NCBI GenBank assembly: GCA_000697665.1
Contig: KL197725.1
Coordinates: 397,804 to 461,803, forward strand
DNA from: Jaapia argillacea MUCL 33604
Taxonomy: Eukaryota; Basidiomycota; Agaricomycetes; Jaapiales; Jaapiaceae
Reading direction: 5' to 3'
DNA: 64,000 nucleotides
Shown: positions 57,281 through 64,000 of the stretch, one piece after another
Position numbering within the stretch: the stretch's first letter is position 1
Layout: every line of letters starts with the position of its first letter
Position numbers and translations under genes: made by a program
The notes under the pieces: generated by a model
The model's input: the letters and a program-made list of their open reading frames with translations, nothing else
Databases searched by the model: none
Told to the model about the DNA's origin: nothing

Positions 57281-57396
57281 AAGCTTTAATACCAAGACAT
57301 TATGATACATCACCCATAAAAGTCCAAGCAACCTTCACAAGCTTTAATACCAAGTCATTATGATACATCACCCATAAAAGTCCAAGCAACCTTCAC
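57281..57396. repeat. Tandem duplication, period 58 bp
   Basis: 57281-57338 and 57339-57396, starting aagctttaataccaag and ending caaccttcac, differ by a single base. Confidence 0.95.
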
Positions 57397-57462
57397 TGCA
57401 CTAGTTCCAGATCTCTTCAGTAGATATGCAAGCACTCTCCTTCCATAGGCAAAGGAGGATCT

Positions 57463-57553
57463 GTTGGGAGCTGATTGACTGCAACCACATCTGTCCCCAC
57501 AGGGGATTGAACTCAGGACCTCCTGGTATGGCTGAAGGTTGGGGTTAGGATTG
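57463..57553 (-). mobile_element. SINE-like repeat copy B
   Basis: Partner of 53210-53300. The minus strand reads aggaggtcctgagttcaatc, a B-box-like block. The downstream part ctgtggggacagatgtgg is shared by both copies. Confidence 0.4.
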
Positions 57554-57582
57554 GTCCATAGTGGACGTGGCTTGGAACTGCA

Positions 57583-57855
57583 CAGTATTATGTAATTGTT
57601 GACTTGTTCCCCTGCAGAGTTGGGCTTGTGTTCTTCATCTCTGACACAGCTCGACTCAGGTGTGTAGTACATTGGTTTTGTAATGAATATATCTGTGACA
57701 CAGCTCAACTCAGGTTTTCTAAGTGCTAGATTATTCCAGCGCTTCACAGTAGTATATTGTTTTTGTAATGAATATATCTCTGACACAGCTCAACTCAGGT
57801 TTTCTGAGTCTGACTCTGCAGAGAACAAGTCAGTGATTACATAATACTGCCAAGT
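57583..57855. mobile_element. Hairpin / MITE-like element (273 bp)
   Basis: The left end cagtattatgtaat..gacttgttc..ctgcagag is an inverted copy of the right end ctctgcagagaacaagtc..attacataatactg, with arms of about 37 bp. The interior contains two direct copies of a ttttgtaatgaatatatct..acacagctcaactcagg block. No clear target duplication. It abuts the end of the copia relic. Confidence 0.55.
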
Positions 57856-58749
57856 ACCGAGCCACTTCTTCCCATGGGTGTCATAGTCAACTCATAGTCA
57901 TCCAGTGCTCCTGGGCCTTGAACGACGTCTCAGCATAGCAATCAAAGGCAAATTCGATCACTTGCTCCCAAGACAAGTCATCCAGAGTAGTGCTGTCAGC
58001 CACATACTCCAAAGCCACTTACATCACATCTCCATCCTCTGCAAGACCTAGAAGGTGGTCTCCATGCTGCAACAGCAACTCATCTTCACTTTCCTCAATC
58101 AAAGGATCATGAAAAGGATCATGATCTTGTAGAGCTGGAGCAGGTGAGGGGGAATGAGGAGGAGGAGTTGGAGCAGGAGGAACAGGTGCAGGTTGGACTG
58201 GAGCAAGAATAGGAGTGGCATGGTGCTGAGGACAGATATTGGCTTTCCTTATGGCAGTTTCATTCAGGGAATCTTGCTGAGGTCGATTTGTTCTGAGGAA
58301 CTGCAGAGCTGGTGCTGGTGGAGGATTTTGTGGTGGAGGAGTTGGTGGAGGTGAGGGAGTATGAGGAGGAGGTGGAGGAGGTGAAGGAGGTGAAGGAGCA
58401 CGAGGAGGAGCAGGAGGGGCTGGAGGAGCTGGATCATCGAAATTTGGAGGTGGAGGTGCCTGATCAACACCATCATCATCACCTCAGTGATCTGGCAGCT
58501 CAACCATGCAAGGCTTGTTGCTAGGGACTGAGACCTCAGAGGTGGGAACTCCAAAGACATTAATCGATTTGGAGTTACCTGGGAAGCACCTCTCATCAAA
58601 GACTGCGTGGCTACTGATGAAGAACTTCTGGGTGACTGGATCCCAGAAGCGCCAGGCCTTGGTCCCTTCAATATATCCAACAAAGATGCACTTGTGTGTT
58701 GATGTGCAGCGATCTGTGGGTAGATAATCTGGCTATCAGAAGGTGAAAA

Positions 58750-61260
58750 AAAACACAACACACAAGATAGCCGGCTCCAGATTTGTCGTTAAATCAGGTT
58801 AGTGTTTTGGAAGCTCAAGTTCTCAGAATCTTTAGACTTCCTTTTTCCATTGTCTCGGTTCTGGGTTCTTATTCTCGGTGACTTTGTCTTGTTGCTTGTA
58901 GCAACAAGTCCTTCTCAATTGGTAGGCTTGTGGGTGATCCTCTGAGGATCTACTGAAATTCTTACTTGCACCTAGAGGGTCTAGGAAAAAGGTCAGGAAA
59001 AAGCTAATATATTTCAAGTATGAGGCTCTGTACAAAACAAAGTGTAAATAGTCCGAAAATTGAATATCCTAGTCTGTCCAATCAGAAAAATCGAAGAAAA
59101 AGAAATAAAACAAGCTGGCTGTGTTGTGGCTGTGTGTCCCACATGGTCTTGCACTGCCTTCGTCATAGCCTTGCATAGCCATCTTAGGCTAGTCCAGACT
59201 TCTTCAGCCACTGACTGAGTCATTCCTGCTTACTCCTGGTTCTAGCCCTAGTCTGACCAGATGTCATGACATCATGGAGTTCTAGAGTGTCCAGATGCTA
59301 GATTGCTGTGATTGCATGATTCTGGGACATCTCTTTCTTCACGCTACCTCTCTTTGCTCTCCATCATGGAGTTCTAGAGTGTCCAGATGCTAGATTGCTG
59401 TGATTGCATGATTCTGGGACATCTCTTTCTTCACGCTACCTCTCTTTGCTCTCCTATCTTTTGTCATGCGCTTATCCTAAAATTCTTGAAGAAATATACA
59501 TAAATATAGTCCATTACTAGACATGCTTTCTTTCTAATTTAAGGGTCCTGTGAAAGGGGAGAATTGACTCTACAGATGTCTTAATGTCCTGTACTGAATT
59601 TCCCGCACGAAGCCTTCAAGGTTGTTTTGACTTGATGTGATTATAGTCTAAGAAAATTGGAAGTGGTAGTATCCTTTGTACTGTATTTCTGGAGTGTCTG
59701 AGACTGGTTGAACATGTCTTGAAGTGAAATTGGGTGCTAGAAAAAAAATAACAGAGGTCTGCACTCTCTTATTCCCAGGTCTGGGATGTGCCTGTCCTGT
59801 CATTTCCCAAGTCCAAAAGTGATCAATTACAGTCAATGGGGTTTTATTCAGGGTTCAAGAGTGACTGAGTAAGTACATGCTATCACACAGCGTAAGTGGT
59901 GGTGAGGAGTAGGACGACAATCACTAATTGTCAACCAAAAGCAACCAACACCAACAACAAAATATGCTGACTCTGGATCAGTCGTTGATCGGGAGATTTG
60001 AGTTTCAGGGGCAAGAAGTGTGCTCTATCTTATCTCAGTAGTCAAGGATTCCTGTGAAGAAGTCTGGACTGATGGCTTCTCAGAGGCTTTGGTCACTACT
60101 TCAGAACTGTTCAGGATGCTCTAAGGGCTGAGGCTCAACAACTGGCTGAGCTTAAGTCACACTGATATTCTTGGGGTGCAAAAGTTGTTATCATTCTATC
60201 CTAGCAGTCCTTATATACTGTGGCACTCAACTGTGCATTAAACAAGCATAAATAGTCCAAAAAGTTGCAAAATATAATAAGTAGCCAATCAGAGCCCTTC
60301 CCCAGACTGCAATCAATCAGAACCATGCTGTGGCTGCAGACACCCTTGTGATCCTGTCAGGACCCACATGGACAGGTACCATTTGGACAGGTCTGTGGCT
60401 GTGCAGGCCTAGACACTTCTTTCCCTATGACATCATGGCTTCCAGACTCTCCTGCTATCACTCTGCTGAGATGCTGGCTTGTCTATGTGCTTCCTTGTCC
60501 TCTTTTGCCTTGGACGTCTGATCTCCTCCTCAGGATTGCTCACCCTTTATCCTCCCAGGGCCTCTAAAATCACAGAAAATAGACTATCCTAGGAATTATC
60601 TTATGATGTGTGTTACCCTAGATCCCCTAATATTGGCCAATTGAGGGTATCATACTCCTTTCAGAGGTGAATCATTGGTCTGTAGTGTCTGAAGCATTAT
60701 TTCCTAAGGAATTCTGAAGTGGTAGATTGGTCCTAATGGTCTCTCTGAAGGACCTGGACATTTCCAGACATGTTTTGGGTGGGAAACCAACCCTTGAGAA
60801 AATAAATGGAGGGCTATCGCCAAGGGACTATCTGCCCAGCACATTATTCCCAATTTCCTTCAAACACTGACACCTTTAAGCTTCTAAGGGTCTTCCAGAA
60901 GGTCAATCAGATAGTATCATTAGACATTACAGAAGCGGCAAAAAGGACGACAATGATAGAGCAGACTGAAGCACTGAGAGTGGACACCTATAAACACGAC
61001 AGTACAGAGGGTTTGTACAACTAATCAGAGCGATGGGAAAACGAGTGGAAGTAGGGCTTGAGAGAGACATGGAAAGTGTAGAAATATAATGAAATAGGGG
61101 GGTCCAGGTATGCGACCTGGGACAATACCTGACAACGCGCATAAGGGGAGAGTCAATCGGGATACAGGTATACAAGGGATGAGCAGACGGGAAGGGTAGT
61201 CAACAGATAAAACAATGGTGGTAAGGATAGTGAAAGAAATGTTCAGACCAGCATGGTTGT
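58750..61260. mobile_element. Unclassified stretch interrupting the copia integrase
   Basis: The copia frame stops near 61260 and resumes near 58750, so this 2.5 kb looks inserted. No coding domain is recognised. Two parts (about 59040-59240 and 60220-60420) share weak similarity (aaatagtcc.aaaa.ttg, ccaatcaga, gtggctgtg), as would be expected of old repeats at the ends of an element, but the match is too weak to be sure. Confidence 0.4.
59271..59454. repeat. Perfect tandem duplication, 92 bp
   Basis: 59271-59362 and 59363-59454 are identical over 92 bp, starting atcatggagttctagagtg. Confidence 0.98.
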
Positions 61261-62429
61261 CTGACAGCATATGGGATTGGAGCACTTTGTGATGCTGTTT
61301 GCAGATGAGGACATGGGCCAGGCAGCCAAAAACTCGAAAGTAGGAGATATCAGGAGTCTTCTTCTTCCATTGAAGGTAGGGAGTTGAATTGGGTAAAGCA
61401 GAGGTGGGGGTGCAGTTTCGAGTATGAATGAAGGTGAAGACGGCAATGGCCCAGAATGATGGGGGTAGCTTGGCCTCCTGGAGTATGGTGGTGGCGCCAT
61501 CTGCAATGTCCCAGTTAGCCTTCTCCACCACTCCATTCTAATGCAGCTCATCAGGCTCAGTGTGCTGCCTCCAAATCCCATTCTCTGTGCAATACTCATC
61601 AAACTCCTTCCCCATGTACTCCCCACCCTTATCATCTCGTGTTAGATTTTGAAGGCCGCCAAAGCGTCACTCTTCTTTTTCAAGAAGGAAACAGCCCAGA
61701 ATCGCCCAGCATTGTTATCCTTCCAGTGTCGCAACTGGCATGGGTCCTTTGAGGTTGGTGTGAACAAGGGCCAGTGTTTTGGATTGACAGGTCGCAGTTT
61801 TGGGGACGTTGTGGCAATGCTGCTTCCCAGCAATGCAGGGTTAGAGAGGTGATAAACTGAAGTGGATTCCTGCCAAGGGCAGGAACATGAAGGGCATCAT
61901 GAAATACAGCAGGGAGCATTTTCTCCCCATCCACAACCAGCTGAAACTGAACAGACCCCAATCCTGCCGACTGAATAATCATGTTGTTGGCTAGGCAGAT
62001 AGGTACGACGTGGGCAGAGTAGCTGACAAACCAACAGCAGTGCGGCACCATGTGTGAAGAGGTGCCTGTGTCTGTGTTCCAGTCAGCGGATGTGGAAGAG
62101 CGAATCCAGGTGGAGTGATTGGAAGTGGAAGTGAAAGCACTCAGAGTGAGTGACCTCCCCTTGTTCCCCAGCAGCCTCCATTGCTCTGGCACCTTTTCCA
62201 CCACCTCTACAACCCTTCTTATGCCTCTCAGAGGTCTCCCCCTTTGCCAGCTTCGATGCATCCTCCTTCTTGAAGCAAACCAACTCCAAATAACCAAATC
62301 CATCACAAAAGGTGCAGTGTGAATCAGACGTTGAAGCAGCGGATTTTTGAGTGATATGGGGGGTGGTAGACAGTCTAAAAGCAAGAGAGGCGGTAGAATC
62401 GACAGAGTGGTGTCAGACAACATAACAGA

Positions 62430-63230
62430 TTTATGTCTAAACTTGCTCTGTTTTTCTTTTCTATCCTATTTCTTTCTCTTTTCTTTGGTTTGATTTCTAA
62501 CTGCATTTTTCCCTTGCCTTTGTTGTCTCCCATTCTACACTATCACTTCCCTGCATCATTCAACTGTTGCATTGTTGTATTATTAATGTTTTCTCTGATC
62601 TTGTATGTTTCTTATCAAGTCTTACATCTGGACATTGCTCTATTTGGTAGTCAGACCCTATTTTTCTGAACGACATCATCTACCACCCCAGAATTCCTCA
62701 CCTTAGTCGCTCTCACTTTCTCTCTATCCTCTGATTGGTCCACAGAAGAACAGTGACTAAACATTCTATCTTAGTCTAGACCTTTTTCACAGCTTGGACA
62801 GTTCTGATTGTTTGTACCACTTTTTCTCTGACTCATGTTCTATCTTTCTTTGATAAGCGCTTTTACCTAACTCCCATTTTTATTCTGATTTTCTTAGGAT
62901 TTGTTTGTAAAATATATAAGCTTGTACAGACCCAGGAAATGAAAGTCTCTTTTTGCCCTCTTACTGTCATCACTCAGAAATCTGTCTGAGTGAAATTCTG
63001 ATTCTGCTCAGTTGAAACTCTCTGGTCATTCTGTATCAAGTCATTATCTCTGTCACTCTCAAGTCATCTTCCCCATCTATACTTGCATATTTCTTGAACT
63101 GCTTCTTGGCTCTAGTCATTCTCTGTATCTGTCAACTTTTGAGGAGGAATTAGGCTGTTTGGATGTGTGACTTAGTATCCCTCAAACACTAGGGAGATCG
63201 CCATGATAAAGACAAGGCACTGCGACTCTC
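62430..63230 (+). repeat. Possible solo LTR interrupting the copia gag
   Basis: About 0.8 kb between the two gag pieces. It has a T-rich first half, a TATA-like aatatataagcttgtacag near 62909-62927 and a CT-rich second half, resembling the U3-R-U5 pattern of an LTR. The ends and a target duplication could not be fixed. Confidence 0.35.
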
Positions 63231-63730
63231 TATCTATTCTGATTTGGTTGGTTTTATACTGATCAGTTTAGTTGATTCACAGTGGGACTGGCATTGGGTC
63301 TCCTCACTCTGAAAAGTGGCCTGGAGCTTCTTCAAATCAAGATTGGAGAGTAGAAGAAGGGAGGAGACGAAGGTGTTGTATTCTGCTGGCAGGGCATAAA
63401 TGAGGGCCATGGAATGGAGTTTGGCATCCAGTTTTTCAATGGTGTAGTCCGAGGGGCGCAGGGCCTTGAAAAGGAGTTCATAGCATTGAAACATGTACCA
63501 GAACATTGCTGAAGATGTACAGCCTGCAAAGCCTTCCAAAACTCAACAGCATCATCCTCCTGCCCCTTCACATGCACCTTCTGCCCATCCTCCAAAGCCA
63601 ACCACAACAACCCAGTCACCTCTTCCTCCTTTGCCTTCCAAGCTCTCAACAACTCCTTCTCATGAGTGCTGGGAAGGTTTGCTTGTACTCAGTCATGAAG
63701 AGGGCGAAAAATGGGGTATGTGGGGCAAAG

Positions 63731-63790
63731 GATAGGGCGAAAAAAGCGACAGGTAGGGCGAAAAAAGCGACAGGAGAGCAGGGGAGAGAT
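63731..63790. repeat. Short minisatellite
   Basis: Two full copies and one partial copy of a 21 bp unit (agggcgaaaaaagcgacagg core). Confidence 0.8.
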
Positions 63791-63924
63791 AGGTTGAATT
63801 TTGAGTGAATTTAGATCGATCCAGATAGGAGTAGATGGTGCAGATAAGAGCCAGAAAATTGACAGGGAGCTGCAAGACTGCAAAGGCAAGTTTCTGAGGT
63901 GATTAGCAGCTGGGGCTCATAACC

Positions 63925-63951
63925 TGTGAAGCACTGGAATAATCTAGCACT
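63925..63951. repeat. LTR-type end fragment
   Basis: tgtgaagcactggaataatc recurs at 50641, at 52066 and, inverted, at about 57721-57748. It marks the edge of a dispersed repeat running towards the window end. Confidence 0.6.
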
Positions 63952-64000
63952 CTTGGATAGACAATGGAACCTTTGAATTGGTGCACCTTCCACCTGGTCA

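Larger units (their letters stand above)
57856..63720 (-). mobile_element. Shattered Ty1/copia element
   Basis: Minus-strand pieces in the right order for copia. A gag/UBN2-like segment (WLALEDGQKVHVKGQEDDAVEFW, DLKKLQATFQSEETQ) lies at 63230-63650, and a gag tail with a cysteine-rich knuckle-like patch (HCTFCDGFGY) near 62240-62310. Pre-integrase and integrase are at about 61260-62000 (NWDIADGATTILQEAKLPPSFWA, SYFRVFGCLAHVLI), and the post-integrase part at 57860-58750 (CIFVGYIEGTKAWRFWDP, VFDERCFPG, then a Pro-rich linker). Two unrelated stretches (about 58750-61260 and 62430-63230) separate the pieces. No RT is left. The element is badly broken, with well over ten interruptions. Confidence 0.85.

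Noticed and set aside
58312-58524. Glu/Gly-rich plus-strand ORF
   Set aside because: Antisense of the Pro-rich linker of the copia relic on the minus strand.
1-64000. CRISPR arrays, operons or bacterial-type defence islands
   Set aside because: Spliceosomal introns, LTR retrotransposons and mitochondrial carrier genes show the DNA is eukaryotic; no spaced repeat array was seen.

Overview
The window looks like a piece of a basidiomycete genome, most likely Agaricomycotina. The host genes are cut by many 49-70 bp GT-AG introns. There are NLR-like genes of the patatin / NB-ARC / tetratricopeptide type, fungal F-box and APH-fold kinase genes, and several chromodomain-bearing Ty3/gypsy elements. 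No database search was possible, so the taxon is inferred from gene style and element types.

Layout. (1) 1-12.2 kb is AT-rich accessory DNA. A broken NLR-like gene (484-3180, +) has its 5' half displaced by an LTR. It is followed by a second LTR with a stub of internal sequence, low-copy degenerate repeats, a polypyrimidine stretch, a 182 bp palindromic MITE-like element, and a nearly whole five-exon patatin-NB-ARC-TPR gene (9008-12157, -). (2) 12.28-28.40 kb is a nested pair of Ty3/gypsy chromoviruses. An outer minus-strand element (target duplication catga) has its gag split by a plus-strand element (16945-26009, target duplication actag). (3) 28.4-41.85 kb is a host island of higher GC. 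It has an unassigned stretch, a 548-residue protein of unknown function (-), a 13-exon mitochondrial dicarboxylate carrier (-), an F-box protein (-) and, divergent from it, an APH-fold kinase-like gene (+) whose 3' end runs into an LTR. (4) 41.85-49.81 kb is a third Ty3/gypsy element (-) with two extra ORFs upstream of gag. (5) 49.8-52.1 kb is an approximately 0.86 kb segment present twice on either side of a 31-N gap. One copy follows a full element and the other follows a solo LTR. (6) 52.1-64 kb is AT-rich repeat graveyard: a shattered Ty1/copia element (-), hairpin and SINE-like repeats and small tandem duplications.

Most striking points. All three gypsy families show the layout expected for Tf1-type self-priming. 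An 11-base stretch starts 33 nt after the LTR TATA box, where the transcript should begin, and is exactly complementary to a primer-binding site 2 nt inside the 5' LTR. The NLR gene at 9-12 kb has Gly in place of the patatin nucleophile Ser. The outer element's 3' LTR sits as a sense promoter directly in front of that gene. All 23 differences within the two nested LTR pairs are transitions, and the five stops in the first NLR gene all fit C:G to T:A change. This suggests repeat-directed cytosine mutation.
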